Notes: generated from the sequence alone by a model not told the origin. A stretch of 64,000 nucleotides of DNA from Caecitellus pseudoparvulus (GCA_965644315.1 CBFFRQ010000038.1:248001-312000), one strand, 5' to 3'; shown: positions 1-12,000, counted from the stretch's first letter. Numbers and translations are program-made.

Positions 1-2862
1 CCTATTGGCAGTTCTGGGAGCACTACCCGCCGCGATGGCGCCGTGTGGGCGGTGCCTGTGTGGCGGGGCAAAGGCCGAAATGCGGAGTACGGCTCTGAAG
101 CTGTGTGTGCCGTGCATGACCCAGGGTTCCTAGTCGTGGGCAAGGAGAAGGGTGACATGGAAGCTTGGAACATCACCGCAGGGGGGAACCCACAGCGGTG
201 GGCAGTCACTGCGGGAGACTACATTTGGCATGCGGCTCCATGGCACCGAGGTGAATCCAGCGCGGCTGACAAGGAGCGCCGCAAGAGCATGGTGGCGGCG
301 ATGCAGACGTCCAAGGAGAAGGGCAAGTCCAAGAACCTGGAGCTGGACGAAGTGAACGTCGATCATGCCATCCTTGCGCCCGGCGGCATCATGGTCACAG
401 CCAGCCCTGATGGCCAGCTGAGAGGGTGGGAGCGAGCCACTGGCCAGCTGCAGTGGGTGGCCAAGCTGGACACAAGGGCCAAGTATGCAGAGGAGGTGGA
501 GCACATGGCCATCCTGGGAGAGGGCCGTGCAGCGCGCCTTCTATGCCTCGTGAACATGAACGAAGTTCTCACGCTGTCTGCTCTGCTGCCAAGCACGGGG
601 GAGGTGCTCTGGCGCCGTGCACTTGTGCCCAAGGTCAAGTACGAGTTGAGCGTCCTGGGGCTGGCTGTGTGCCCGAGTCGAGGCCTCGCCATCGCCCTGG
701 CCAAGCCGTACATGCCTGATCCTGAGGATGACGACTGTGCTGCCTATCGCTTGCCGCCTGCCGCGAAAGCAGAGGCCAAGTTGGACTATGACAACCCCCC
801 CCTTGTCATGACAGCTGTGGCGGTTGCAGAGGGCGCAGGTGGGGCTGCCGCAGGGGGCGCAGGCCCTCCAATCGTCTGGCACAGGGTCCTGCGCAGGCAT
901 GCCATGGACGAACGCAAGTTCCATGTTGTGGACAGCATGGGCAGGCTGATTGTCTGCGGCGACACACGCATCACCTGTATTCAAGTTGAGACTGGCGCAA
1001 AGGTGTGGTCCACTCCTCTGCCCACCGAAGGGAGCCTGTCCAAGTTTCAAGTTTCGCCCGATGCAGGGCGTATTTTGCTCATGGGGTGGGCGCCGAGTGG
1101 CAGAGGCATGCGTCTGTTGAGCATGGACATCGGTTCGGGCTCAGTGAAAGCGCGCCGCGAGCTGCCGACTGGCGCCAAATTTGAGATGGCTGCATCAGGC
1201 GCACTGGTCGCCGTTTCTGACCCCCGCACAGGCGTGTCGTTGTTCTCCGCTTCAGACTTGGCCCTCCGCACACAGCACCCATTCGCCTTCACGGGGGTTC
1301 CCAGTCGCCTCGTCTTTATGGAGACGCCGACGGCAGGGGGTTGCTGTGGTTGCTGCAGGCCAGGGAACGCGGGCCTGGCTGGCTCTGCATCCAGTGTCAC
1401 TGCCCCCAGCCACCTTGTCGTTCTGGGCACAGGCGGCGAGGTGATGCCTGTGTACTTGCAAGAGTTCCTTGGCCCGCTCCGCATCAGCTCCCAAACGGAA
1501 TGGGGCGAAGCACAGGAAGCCAAAGGCATCAAGCGCTTCGCTGCCATCCATGGCCCAAGAGTGGCTGCGTACTTGAGCGCCATTGGCATGCTCGTGAACT
1601 TTGTGCAGATGATTGGCTTTGCGTTCCAGTCGGCAGTCCCAACTGAAATGGAAGACAGTGCCGAGACCATTGACTCAGTGCAAGCCGTCGGCGTGGACTT
1701 CTTCGACTTCCTAGCCTTGTTCTTCTCCGTCATTGCCTTGGTCGCGGTGTTCCTCCTGATGCTCATGTGCTCGGAACGCGTGGAAGCGTGGTTCTTCCTG
1801 AACTCCGGCAAACCCCTGCCGCTGCTTACATGGAAAGCCATGTCAACGCTTGCGAGCCTCATGACGGGCACGCTGCTCATTCCAGTCATGCGTACCCTTG
1901 CTGCTGCAGTAGACTGTACGGATGTTGGAGGGAAGTTGGTGTGGGATGCGCACGGCAATGGCTCTGTGGAGTGCTTCGTTGGCAGCCACCTGGTGTACGT
2001 CGTCCTTGCCGGGATTGCCCTGGCCCTGTACATGCCTGTGGTGGTCCGGCTGCTCCGGGTGGACAGTGATCTGGCAGGGCTTGAGATTGACCTGGCACGG
2101 CCGTGGGATTGGACTGGGGATGACCAAAGCGAGCTGGCGCTGGAACACTTCCTCAGCCCTAAGCGCAGCTACTACCCCGTCGTCCAAGCAGTCGCCAAGG
2201 CGCTGGCATCCATCGTCTTTACCCTGTTTGGGCAACAGCGGCCGCTGCTTGCGTCTGGGACCGTCATTGTGCTGGGGCTCGTGTTGATGGCAGTGGGAGT
2301 GTTGTCTCCCCCCTTCCACTACGCAGGCGCCACCCAGCTGGGCACAGCACTGGATGCAGGTATCACATGGACATACGTGACCTCCTTTGTTGCAACTTAC
2401 GTCATCACGAATGCTGGTGGTGCCTCAGAAGTGGACTCCACAACCTCCCTCATCCTCACCATCACACCAGGTGGGATCTTGCTCGTCCTGCCCCTCGCGC
2501 TGGCGTTGCAGGCATGGTGGGGTAAGGCTTTGTGCGGCGCGCTGTGCCCATGTGTCTCATCTCTGCCCCAGTATGAAGACAAGGCAGGCCCTCCGCCGCC
2601 GCCACCCCCGGTCCAAGTCTCGAATCCCATTGCTGACACCGGCAGTGGCCCGGCACCCACCTCGTCCTCCTCACCAGGTCTGCCGATCAACAGCCTTCCA
2701 CTTGCAGCTGCCACTGAGCGCTTCGATGAGGTGGACGAGGCGGCTCTCGCAGCCATCTTGCAGAAAGGGCACGAGAGCGCAGACGAGGCTTCAGACAGCG
2801 ACAGTGGCAGCAAAGCCAGCAGCGCTGACGACGACGACGACGACGACGACGATGAGTGGTGA
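1..2862 (+). CDS. Beta-propeller plus multi-pass membrane protein, 5' part missing
   Basis: The reading frame is open to the left edge, so the gene starts outside the window. About 953 codons are visible. The first ~480 residues look like a PQQ/WD-type beta-propeller: short units of the form TG-x-x-x-W recur (TGQLQW, TGEVLW, TGAKVW). The second half holds about seven hydrophobic segments, roughly residues 520-545, 565-590, 605-630, 665-690, 725-745, 755-775 and 820-845. The C-terminus is proline-rich and ends in a run of about nine Asp (GAC repeats, 2826-2855) before Glu-Trp and the stop. A soluble sensor-like propeller fused to a membrane bundle suggests a receptor or transporter-like role, but I recognise no named family. 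The function is unknown; that it is a real gene is nearly certain. Confidence 0.85.
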   Translation, partial: PIGSSGSTTRRDGAVWAVPVWRGKGRNAEYGSEAVCAVHDPGFLVVGKEKGDMEAWNITAGGNPQRWAVTAGDYIWHAAPWHRGESSAADKERRKSMVAAMQTSKEKGKSKNLELDEVNVDHAILAPGGIMVTASPDGQLRGWERATGQLQWVAKLDTRAKYAEEVEHMAILGEGRAARLLCLVNMNEVLTLSALLPSTGEVLWRRALVPKVKYELSVLGLAVCPSRGLAIALAKPYMPDPEDDDCAAYRLPPAAKAEAKLDYDNPPLVMTAVAVAEGAGGAAAGGAGPPIVWHRVLRRHAMDERKFHVVDSMGRLIVCGDTRITCIQVETGAKVWSTPLPTEGSLSKFQVSPDAGRILLMGWAPSGRGMRLLSMDIGSGSVKARRELPTGAKFEMAASGALVAVSDPRTGVSLFSASDLALRTQHPFAFTGVPSRLVFMETPTAGGCCGCCRPGNAGLAGSASSVTAPSHLVVLGTGGEVMPVYLQEFLGPLRISSQTEWGEAQEAKGIKRFAAIHGPRVAAYLSAIGMLVNFVQMIGFAFQSAVPTEMEDSAETIDSVQAVGVDFFDFLALFFSVIALVAVFLLMLMCSERVEAWFFLNSGKPLPLLTWKAMSTLASLMTGTLLIPVMRTLAAAVDCTDVGGKLVWDAHGNGSVECFVGSHLVYVVLAGIALALYMPVVVRLLRVDSDLAGLEIDLARPWDWTGDDQSELALEHFLSPKRSYYPVVQAVAKALASIVFTLFGQQRPLLASGTVIVLGLVLMAVGVLSPPFHYAGATQLGTALDAGITWTYVTSFVATYVITNAGGASEVDSTTSLILTITPGGILLVLPLALALQAWWGKALCGALCPCVSSLPQYEDKAGPPPPPPPVQVSNPIADTGSGPAPTSSSSPGLPINSLPLAAATERFDEVDEAALAAILQKGHESADEASDSDSGSKASSADDDDDDDDDEW

Positions 2863-2919
2863 TGAGAATGAATTTACACACATTGAATGAAGTATAGGCA
2901 TGGAAGTCATGTAATCAAA

Positions 2920-4813
2920 CTACTCTGACACGGCAGGCAAGCCGCGAGCAGTGGTAGGGATGCCGTGAGGGACGGCCATGGGCGTCTGTGCGCCGCCTCC
3001 TGTAGACCAGCCGTCCACACTGTTCTGCTCACTTGTCACCAAGGTCTGTCGGCTGCTCGCAAAGGTTCGCAGAGAAGGCACGTACGACATGGCCCCGGAT
3101 CGTTCAGCTGATTGGCTGGTCGCGACGCTGGCGGCACCAGCCGACAGAGGCTCCTTCACAGCGGAGGGAGCTGGGGCAGGGCTCCACGACGGGTCCGTGA
3201 ACCACGGGTGCTTGGCCACCTGCTCAAATGTCGGCCTGTCCTCTGGGCGCACAGACATGCACCAGGCGATGAGGTGCGTCAGGGCGGGAGTCTTGTTGCG
3301 GGGCCAGCGCCAGCGCCGCACCGCATCACGCCCCTGCCAGACAGCATGGCGCGGAGCACACACCTCCTCCTGCAGCGCATGTGGCTGGGTGTCGGCGATG
3401 AAAGACCTGAACCGGTCGTTGTTCACGCAGGGGGCCTTGAAGGGCATGCTGCCCAGCACCAGCACGTACAGCGTGACGCCGAAGCTCCACACGTCGGCAG
3501 CACATGCATCGTACGCCTGGCCCTGCAGCTCCTCCATCTTCTGCCTGCCCCACAGGTCTCTGAAGGTGTCTGGGTCCGTGAACATGAGGTTGCGTTGGTA
3601 CACTTCTGGCGGCGCGTAGCGCATGGAGCCGACAGGGGAATACCCTACCACCTTGTCGCCCTCCCTGGCCATGGCAGCATACCCGAAATCACACATCTTG
3701 ACGATGGGGCGGTCTGGGAGCAAGTCTGCCGCGTGCACCTGTGCCAGGATGTCGTCCTTTGGGAGCAGTGGCGGGGGGCCCTGCATCGTAACGCCAGCCT
3801 GCCCACTGCCTTGTGTCGTTGCTCCGCCTCCAGGGCTCAGGGGAGGCAGCTTGCTCGGCACCGGCAGCACACGCGGGTCTGCTTGAGAACACAGCAGTAA
3901 ATTCTCCGGCTTCAAGTCCCGGTGGGCAATGCCCTTGGAATGCAAGTGTGCGCCGGCTGTGAAGGGAGCGGAAGCAAAGACACGTCAGACGGTGGAAAGC
4001 GACGCAGCCGTGGTGGCACCCTCACGCACCAGACGCCACTTGCAGCATCCATTCCCGAGTTCGGTGGCCATTTCCAAGTCCACGGGAGGGGGAAGTGTGC
4101 AACACCTCCAGCATGTCGCAATATGCGAGCTCCAGCGCAAGGACAAAAACGCCGTCCGGCTTTTGGTGGGCGGCGTGCCAGTGCACCAAGTGAGGGTGGT
4201 GTCCTGCCGATTGAAGCTGTGAAAGCGGACAGGTAACTCGTCAAGCATGCTGCAGCAGCATTGTCCCCAGGCAGAGCAGGAAAGCGTGCCTCCTGGTCAG
4301 AGCCCAGGAGCAGGGCAGGCGGCGGGGCGGCACGTACAGCGCGCAGCTCCACGTGCTTGTGCTTGTTGCGGTCCTTAGGCATGACCTTGATGGCAGCAGG
4401 CCAAGTATTGTAGGTCCCCTTGTAGATGGCAGCCTGCCCGCCCTGCTGCATGTCTGTGGAGCGGGAAGTGCAAGGGCGGCCCGTGGGTGAGGCAGCTTCC
4501 CAGCCCCAGCACGTGCGCAGAACTCACGGCTTCCGTGGTACACGATGGAGTCCCGGACCCTGGATGACGAGCCAGCACCAATGCTACCAGAGGATACTGA
4601 CCGCACGTGGGTGGGCGACGCGGGCGTGTGCTTGCCGCTCTGTGCTGCAGGCGCCTGCATGGCTCCGAAGCGTTGGACAGGCGCAGCTGAAAGGGGGAGA
4701 TCAGCGCCTTCAACCTCGCAAGCTGAGAGGCTTGCACTGGCAGGTCTTCAACGTAGACCTGTAGCCTGAGGGGTTCTCTGACCACGCCAGGCAGCCCTGG
4801 TTTCCGACTTCAT
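2920..4813 (-). CDS. Serine/threonine protein kinase (CAMK/SnRK-like catalytic domain)
   Basis: Five exons join in frame (minus strand: 4813-4759, 4686-4528, 4453-4338, 4216-4030, 3956-2920) to give about 517 residues. The introns are 72, 74, 121 and 73 nt. Catalytic landmarks are in order: a Gly-rich loop (GGQAAIYKG), the AAIK lysine, HRDLKPEN near residue 184, CDFG near 259 and the APPE equivalent of APE near 285. Then come the DVWSFGVTLY helix and the RPTFEQVAKHPWF end of the domain. About 65 residues, Pro/Gly-rich, lie between HRDLKPEN and CDFG, which is unusually long. The N-terminal ~60 residues are Ser-rich. All catalytic residues I can check are present. The first intron uses a weak donor (GTCTAC), so the start at 4813 is the least certain part. 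The substrate is unknown. Confidence 0.82.
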
Positions 4814-5059
4814 GCAGCACCTCCAGAGTACGTCAACTGGCCTTGATGGTCGATGATTTGCGTTGTCTGCGGTGCCTTTTACCCGAGGCGGGGAGGTTGC
4901 GAGGGGTGTCTGAGGGGGGGTCGGAGGTGGCGTGCATCAAGCCGAAGCACAGGCAAAACTAGATGTACGCAATCCCGGCCGCATCCCAGACACGCCAGGG
5001 ACTTGCCCCGACCACCTCTCTCCTCCTTGGGCAGAGCACTTTCTGCACTCGTCAACACG

Positions 5060-5833
5060 ATGAGCGGCGGCCTGAGCATTGCCGAGCGCCGGAAGCTCTT
5101 CGAGAAGCCGAAGGAGGCGAAACAGACACCAAGTCCTGCTCGCAAGCCAGTGAAGTCCTCTGGCAGCATCGAAAAGCTTCGGAGGCAGTTTGCGAGCAAG
5201 TCGAAGGAGGCGGATGCAGCAACGCCAGACAAGCAAACCGAGCCAGCTAAGCTAGCCAAGCCAGACAAGCCAGACAAGCCGGCAGCAGCTGCGAAAGCCG
5301 CCACGCCGCCAGCCGTGGCGGCGAGGACAGGCAGCAAAAGCACGGGCGGAGTAACACGTAGGCGGTCCAAAACCCACGCGCATGTCGGCAGTGTGGGAGG
5401 CTTGGCTAGCATGCTGGAAGGCAACATGTGAGAACTGGCGTGTTGGCAGCGGCACGCTACGCCAAGCACCTGCGCCAAGCCATTTCCCTATGCACGCGCT
5501 CCACAGCCACTTTGGCACACCACCACCATCTCACACACGATCTGGGCGCTCAGCAACTGTCGCTGCTCCATCCAGCGCTGGGCGAGCCAAGGGCGTGACG
5601 CTTGTGGAGGACGTCACCCAGGACGGCGAGCTGGCTTTGGTGAGTGCAACAACGTTGTGCAAGGCGGGGGCGGCATGCGATCATGTCAAAAACGATGGAT
5701 GCAAGCTCACTTTGCATGCGGTTCGCAGCACGGGACTAGGCGCGAGACGAAAGCTCGGCCTCGCCGCAAGGCTCGCAAGAGCGTCGCTGTTGCATCAATG
5801 GCACAGGGCTTCAGCATCGATGAGGAGGCCTAA
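5060..5833 (+). CDS. Small basic unknown protein
   Basis: Three exons (5060-5427, 5507-5639, 5729-5833) join in phase to about 201 residues. The introns are 79 nt (GTGAGA) and 89 nt (GTGAGT). The product starts MSGGLSIAERRKLFE and is rich in Lys, Pro and Ala, with a PDKPDK-type repeat near residues 60-75. Around the first splice junction it reads GGLASMLEGN followed by IHFGTPPP, a short conserved-looking segment. The C-terminus is basic and ends FSIDEEA. The frame stays open upstream of 5060, but that part reads like noncoding sequence and runs toward the kinase promoter, so I chose the ATG at 5060. I do not recognise a family. The short amphipathic ERRKLFE and LASMLEG segments recall cytoskeletal adaptor motifs, which is only a guess. 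Confidence 0.6.
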
Positions 5834-6098
5834 GGGGAGAAGGCTAGGAAGGGGTGATGCAGAGCTGACGTGGGCATGCCCGTCGACTTCAATCTCGTGC
5901 GTGTGGGCCGTGGGGCGTCTGGCGAGGGCCAACAGATAGTCAAGCTCAAGCTCCTGCCTCGGGTAGCAAGAGCAGTTGCACCGACGTGGATTGCAGCACC
6001 TGTGGTGCCAAGAGGCATTGTTCGTGCTTGGCCGGGTCACGTGGAATGTCCTGTCCCGTTGCATTCGGCAGTAGGCCTGGGCTCTTGTGTCATCTGCG

Positions 6099-8437
6099 TC
6101 ACACCGCCCCCACCAGCACCAACAACACAAAGGCACACGCCGACACGCCAAACACCAGGATGGGCCATGCCACACGAGCACTGGACCACCACCCCAAGTA
6201 CGGCGAGTCCCCCGACACCTGCCCAGGCCCCGGCATCAGCGGCATCATGTGCACAGGTAGGTCACGGCGGCGGGCCGAGGCGCAGCAAGCCCCGCTGCGC
6301 ACCTGCTGCAGCGCGTGGCCGCATGCGGCACAGCCTGTGGTGATGCGCAGGGAGCCATCGCGCTGGCTGCCGTCCTGCACGGGGGGGTCACCCTGCAGGA
6401 TGCCGGCACAGGGCTTGGCACCGCCTGCGCCCCAAATGCACCTGGCCGCGTAGTTGGCGTTGAGCCACAGCCATGGCGGTACGATGAAGGCGATGATGAT
6501 GCCCACCAGGCCCGTGAAGTCCAGGACCGTGGCAAAGTCAGGCACCAGCAGCGCACCCACGACGGGGGGAATGCCACCTGCCAGGCGGAAGGCCACCACC
6601 GTCATCCAGGACGAGTCCTCCACCTTGGCCACCGCGGGGCCGTACCAGGCAGCCATGGTGTTGGAGGCCAGGGTGATGACGGAGATGGAGGTGACGGTGA
6701 CGACATCCAGGGCAGGGAACAACACCACCAGGTACGACAGCACGCGCAAGCCGCTGTGTCCCTGCCCGTAGGCGACCCAGTTCAAGTTGGAGGACTGCTG
6801 CGTCGCTGCGCCGAAGAAGAGGGTGATGGACGCTGCCAGTGCCAAGTACGCAGCCGTCGTGAGCATGTACGTCCAGCTGTACACGAACACCATGCGGGTC
6901 TTGCTGCGGATGGGCTGCACCAGGACGGGGATGGCCACGTGGAACAGCTGGCTGTACACGGCGATGGGCAGCATGCGCGCCAGCGCCTGCAGGGTCAAGC
7001 CCTGCACGCCAGTCCATGTCTGGGTGTGGGTCAGCTGCATGTACCCGCCGTTGGGGCAGGCGGAGGTGCCGTTGGCGTCGCCCAGTGCACAGTGCGGCAT
7101 GGTGCCAGCGCCTGCAGGGTCAAGCCCTGCACGCCAGTCCATGTCTGGGTGTGGGTCAGCTGCATGTACCCGCCGTTGGGGCAGGCGGAGGTGCCGTTGG
7201 CGTCGCCCAGTGCACAGTGGGGTGCCCCCACCGCCAGGCCGTTGTCCTTGTCATGGAAGGTGAGGGGCTGCCACCCGGCGCCGTCCCCGCCCGTGGCAGA
7301 GCCGGCCAGCACTGTGCCGACCATGACACTCATGACGGTGAGGCGGAAACCCGTCATGAGTTGCTGCACGACCTTCTGCTCCTTGATGTCGAAGCAGGCC
7401 ATGCCCAGCACGACGACGCCGAAGAGGATGACGTACACTTGGTAGGTGAGGGTGGTGGCGCCGCCCAGGAAGGGCAGGGGGAGGTGTGCCTGGCACGCCA
7501 GGCCGAAGACGTTGGCGTACGCCCAAATGGCGCCGACGAGGTACAGCGCGACGAGGGACACGTAGCACCGTTGGGCTGTGACGCCACCCATGAACATGCC
7601 CGCCAGCTCCACGATCTCAAACTTCCGACGGCTGATGCGCAGGAACGGGTGCTTCACAGGGTCGGCGGCGGCATCTGCTGGCGTCGCTGCCAGGTGGCTC
7701 TCCTCGGAGCAGGCGGTGGCCATGGCGGCGGCGCAGTGCTTGCCGCAGAGCAGGCGGGCGAGGGAGACGGGGGCCCGGCACAGAGTGCACGTCCGTGCAA
7801 GCGTGGCTTCTTCAGGGCCAATGACAGTGGATGTCGTGGAGTTGGACGACAGATTTCGGCGCGGTTTGGCGGTGTCTGGGCGGCTCAAGTGCAGGCTGGA
7901 ACCCACGGAAGCCGACTCACGCAGCACAGGCGGCGGGGACTGCAGCTGGCCTTGGCTTGAGCTCCCTGCGTCAAGCTCGGGCACAGGGTCCCCATCTGGG
8001 CTTGCTGCAACAGTTTCCTTCGGGTCTGCAAGGGTGTACGCTCGCCGTGTGGCGGCTTCTGCGATGGCCATGACCTCCACCGTCATCATGGCCGTTGCTA
8101 AGGAAATCCCCGTGATGAGGAGCAGAATGATGCAGCCCAACCCTACACCAGCCTGACTGAAGGCCCATGGGATTCCAAGGAAACCGCTCCCCATGATGAA
8201 GTTTCCATGGAATGCCACTGCTGAGCACAAGTCTATGGCGCGGGAGTGTGGGGCTTGTGTGGTGGACGTGTTGGTTGACTCGGTCGCCGCATCAGCTGAG
8301 CCCTCGTGCCCTGCTTGAGCAACTGAGGGGGTTGGAGATGGAGGTGTGGAGGGCTCATGGTACTTCACCAGTCGATCTCTGCGGGGCACGGCTTCCGTGG
8401 GGTTATCGGCAAACCGAAGCGGCGCGATATGCTGCAT
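6099..8437 (-). CDS. Amino-acid/auxin permease-like transporter (AAAP), frame broken by a tandem duplication
   Basis: The N-terminal part (8437-7031) carries the AAAP signature: GSGFLGIPWAFSQAG followed by successive membrane helices and the FDIKEQKVVQ loop. The C-terminal part (to 6099) continues the same transporter in another frame, with about six more helices. The switch falls inside a perfect 116-bp direct repeat (6979-7094 and 7104-7219) offset by 125 bp. Because 125 is not a multiple of 3, reading straight through reaches a stop at 7031. With only one copy of the unit, the two halves form one continuous permease of about 735 residues. So the gene family is clear, but this copy is frameshifted, carries an unsplit assembly error, or is rescued by weak splice sites in the repeat. 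The long insert between helices 2 and 3 contains a CTLC...CGKHC cluster. Open frame above 8437 reads as noncoding. Confidence 0.78.
6979..7219. repeat. Perfect 116-bp tandem direct repeat with 9-bp spacer
   Basis: Bases 6979-7094 and 7104-7219 are identical. Bases 7095-7103 separate them, making a 125-bp period. The repeat lies inside the permease coding sequence and encodes the loop around HCALGDANGTSACPNGGY on the minus strand. A GCATG match just outside both copies suggests a short-homology junction. Confidence 0.97.
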
Positions 8438-9044
8438 GAGCCGACAACAACGACAGCCTCTAGTACGCACACGAGGGGTGTTTCGCTTCCCGGCCCCATT
8501 ACTATATCTTGGGTGGAGAGTGGGCCCTGCATGGCTGCCTGGCCGGGTTCCACCTGCTGAGCCTACCCGATGGGCGGTGCAGTGTTTCTCTCGGGCCAGG
8601 GCATTCACGCTGCCGCCTCGCCTTCCGTGGATTCCGCACGTTTGCAGGATCCCGAACGAAGTCAACTGAGAATGAAATGGAGCAGAAGAGGAAGGACGAT
8701 GAAAAATCCTCCCGTCAGCCTCCCGCCCTACAGCCCGGTGTGCGTCTGAAAGGCAGAGATACCTTGCTGCTGCGAAAGACAGGCAAGTTTGCGGAATTCC
8801 GCACTTTGCACGTTCCTCTAGATCGACTCGGAAGGTGCTCGAGTGATCGCCACCAGGGGTACACAGTGTGCGGAAAAGACCCAAACTGGCGTAGGAATGC
8901 TGCTGTTGCATTGTTGAATTGTTCCCCTTTTTCCTTTTGCGCTGCTTCGCTTTCGTCGTAGCGAGAGGGAGACACCAAGGGTCCACGTGACAAGACGAGC
9001 CAGCTGTGCACCCTCCTTGACGCCAACGCACTCAACACTACTGT
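8438..9044. other. Intergenic, no gene seen
   Basis: This 607-bp gap lies between the permease start and the stop of the STPG-repeat gene, both on the minus strand. It should hold the permease promoter and leader and the 3' end of the upstream gene. A pyrimidine-rich stretch occurs near 8925-8960. The permease frame stays open across most of it, but the translation is Cys/Arg-rich with no recognisable domain. I see no tRNA-like or repeat structure. Confidence 0.6.
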
Positions 9045-12000
9045 TCATCGCTTCACAGGGGCGTTGCGTTGGGCAGCGCCGAACGAGAATGCTGCTGGAG
9101 TTGGGTATCGGGAATCCCCAAGCAGCCCGGCTCCGATTGTGCCCGGAGGTTGCGCAAGGTACCGCGTTTTCTCCAGCTGCACCTTTGCCAAGGCGCGAGA
9201 GGATGACGTGGAGCTTGTTGACGCGCCATGTTGCACCCCCAGGCGTGAGGCTCCCAGTGGCACGGGCCTGGCAAGCGCCCCAGCAGTGCTGCTGCGATGT
9301 GTCGCACTGGGCATGGCACTTGTGCCCAAGAGGCGCGCCCGCGGGCTTGTCCTGGACATGGTCGCTGCAGCCTCCCGCCGTGTCGTCTGCATGAGCTTTG
9401 CTGTGGCTTGCGGCGAGCTGAACGGAGAGGCCGACACTGCGCGGAGCTTGGCGCCCGTTGTGACGGGGCGTTTCATGCGGCGCCTTCGCTGCGCAGGAGA
9501 AGACTGCCTCGCGGCGCTTGCACCTGCACGCCACGTGGTGGGAGGTGCTGGTGCAGCAGGGCTCCCCGCTGCCACCCGCAGTGGGCCATCCGGGCCCGTC
9601 AGCCGTGGGCGGGAGCGGAAGCCACCCGTGCTGCCCATGCTGGAGCTCAGGCTCGCAGGGCCCAGGTTTTCCGCCACTGACGCGTGGCGCTGCTCCTCTT
9701 GGAACATGACGTCTTCCTCCTCTTCGTCGCTGTGCACACCATCGGGCATGACAGGCGTGAACACCGCCGCGCCGGCATGTGCGCTGCTCCGACTGGGTTG
9801 CCTGGCGCCGGGCGGCAGCTCATGCGCTGTCGTGACGTACCCGACCAGCGTCCCGTCTCCCATGACCACAGCGCCGTCTTTGAAGTGCGGGGTGGGGAAG
9901 TAGTGCCCTGGCCCCGGCACGCCCTTGCCAGCCTTCAGGCGGTCAGCCACGGGCTTGATGAAGCGCTTGCTGGAGCGGGAGAAGGTGTAGGAGGGGCTGG
10001 AGGCACGCTTGGACAGAGCCTGGGGGCCAACGGCATCGGCAGTGGCCTGGGAGTAGGCGCCTGGCCCGGGGGAGGCCGCGTCTTCGAAGATGCCGCCTGG
10101 CTTCAGCCGGTACTGTGGCTGAGCGCCCTGCGCAGTGTCTGGCGCGCCGCGTGGCTTCAAGGACAGGGAGCCCCCGGGGATGCGGGCGTACTCCTCACGT
10201 CGCCTGGCTTCCCCTGCAGCCTCTGACGCGGCTCGTGCTGCCAGGGCCCGCTGTTTCCTGGACTTGGTCACGGAGTTCAGCGCGCCACCGGCTGCGAGAG
10301 CAGAGCCCACCATGTCCGCCGCCTCGGATGACACGGTGCCGGCTGAAGCAGTCGGGCGGTGCTGCGAGGCCTTCACGGGCGAGGGAGCGGGCGTGGCGGG
10401 GGGCAGCACAGTGCCCCGCCGCCGTGCCGCCAGCTGCTCCCTGTGCCGCACCAGGGGCGAGGCCGCCAGTGCCGCGTCGCCCATGACGACCTTCCCCGAG
10501 TTCAGGAGCAGCATGGGGTCGCCATACTCGTCTTCGAGCAGCTGCCCACCTGCGGGGGGCGCGCCCAGGCCTCCGAAGGTGCTGCTGGGCGCAGCCCGGA
10601 AGCGGGACATGGCGCCATGGGGCAGGTCTTGTAAGTTGTACTGGCCGGGGCCGGGCGTGTGCTGGCCAGTGCCGCCCTGTGTCGCCGTCACGCCCGAAGC
10701 CGCCGCTGCCTGCTCCCTGCTGGCCTTCTGGAAGCCTGCCTGGGACACTGTGGGGCGCGCCGGCAGCCCACGTCCGCCAACGGGCGTCACACCCCGCTGC
10801 TGACCTGGGGCGACGGCGCCCGGCGTGGCGGCGCCGCTGGGCCCCTTGCCAAGCAATGCAGCGGTGCCAGGTGCGCGGGCTGTGGGGGCAACAGTGGTGG
10901 GGTGCAGCACAGGCGACACGACGGGCCGGGACAGCACCGCTGACAGGTTCAGGGTGTGCACTGGGTAGGCGCCAGGGCCGGGGTCGTCAGACTGTGGCAC
11001 GATGTGGGAGGCCACATGCTTCACAACGGAGGAGCCAAAAGCGGGGGGGCGGCTGGCTGTCGAGGGACCTGCCGCCTCCCCTAGCCGGCGCAGCATTTGG
11101 CGCTCCCGATCTCGGGCAATGGTGGCTGACAGGGAATTCCCCGCGAAGCGCGGGGTGGGCCGGGACCGTTGCCGGGCAGAGGTCGTCTGGGGCCGCACAC
11201 TGCCGTGGGCAGGGAACAGTGCAGGGGACTCCTCAAAGGTGCCAGTCCAGGTTGGTGAGGGGGAGTAGGCGCCGGGGCCAGGCGAGTCCCGCCCTGCGGC
11301 CGGCTGAGCAAAGCGGGCGGGGCCTGAGCCAATGCTCACGCCCCGTGTCCGGGCCATGCGGCTGTTGGCGGGGTTTCCCGAGGTGGGTTCCCCAGTGAAG
11401 CCTTCTTTTGCCAGGGCTCGGGCCTTGAAGCTCGCCGCCCGAGCGCGTTCGTCGCGAGAGGAGGGAGCGGCGGTCGCGCTGCGTGCCGCTGCACTGGCTT
11501 TGCGCATGGCGTGTGCGGTGTCGTAGTCCAGAGCAGAGTGCCCTGCTCCCGCAACGGGCGTGTGCGTGGAGTCCCCTCGCTCTGGCAGGTTCCCCACACT
11601 GAAGGTCGTGGAGAGGGCGGCATTGGGCCCGAGGAACACCCCCGCCGGGCTGCCGAAGCGAGCGGCCGAGCCGAAGGAGTACTGTGGCGCCGACTGGCGG
11701 CTGGACACGACCTGCTTGCCCACACTGTCATGCGCGAGGGTAAAGTCGGGGCCCTCGGCAGGCCGTGTGGGGAAGCGGGGCGTGCTGTTGCGGAGCAGGG
11801 GAGGCGGCAAGTGAGCCGTGCTGCCTCGTGCAGAAGCCTGGCTGGGCGAGCCAGCACGACTGCGGAAACGCGTCGAGGAAGCAGTGCCCGACAAGCCAAC
11901 ATGCTCTTCGTCGCTGTCTGTGGTATCTGCCAAATCTGGCTGCACTGGCAGGGAGCTGTCGCCTGCCGGCGCAGCGATTGGCTCTTCCCGCCCACTTGCG

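Noticed and set aside
4853-5059. In-frame extension upstream of the small basic protein
   Set aside because: It reads as Cys/Arg-rich noncoding sequence and lies in the likely divergent promoter with the kinase gene.
8438-9031. N-terminal extension of the permease
   Set aside because: The frame is open but the translation is Cys/Arg-rich, lacks family similarity and runs into the neighbour's end; the ATG at 8437 is better.
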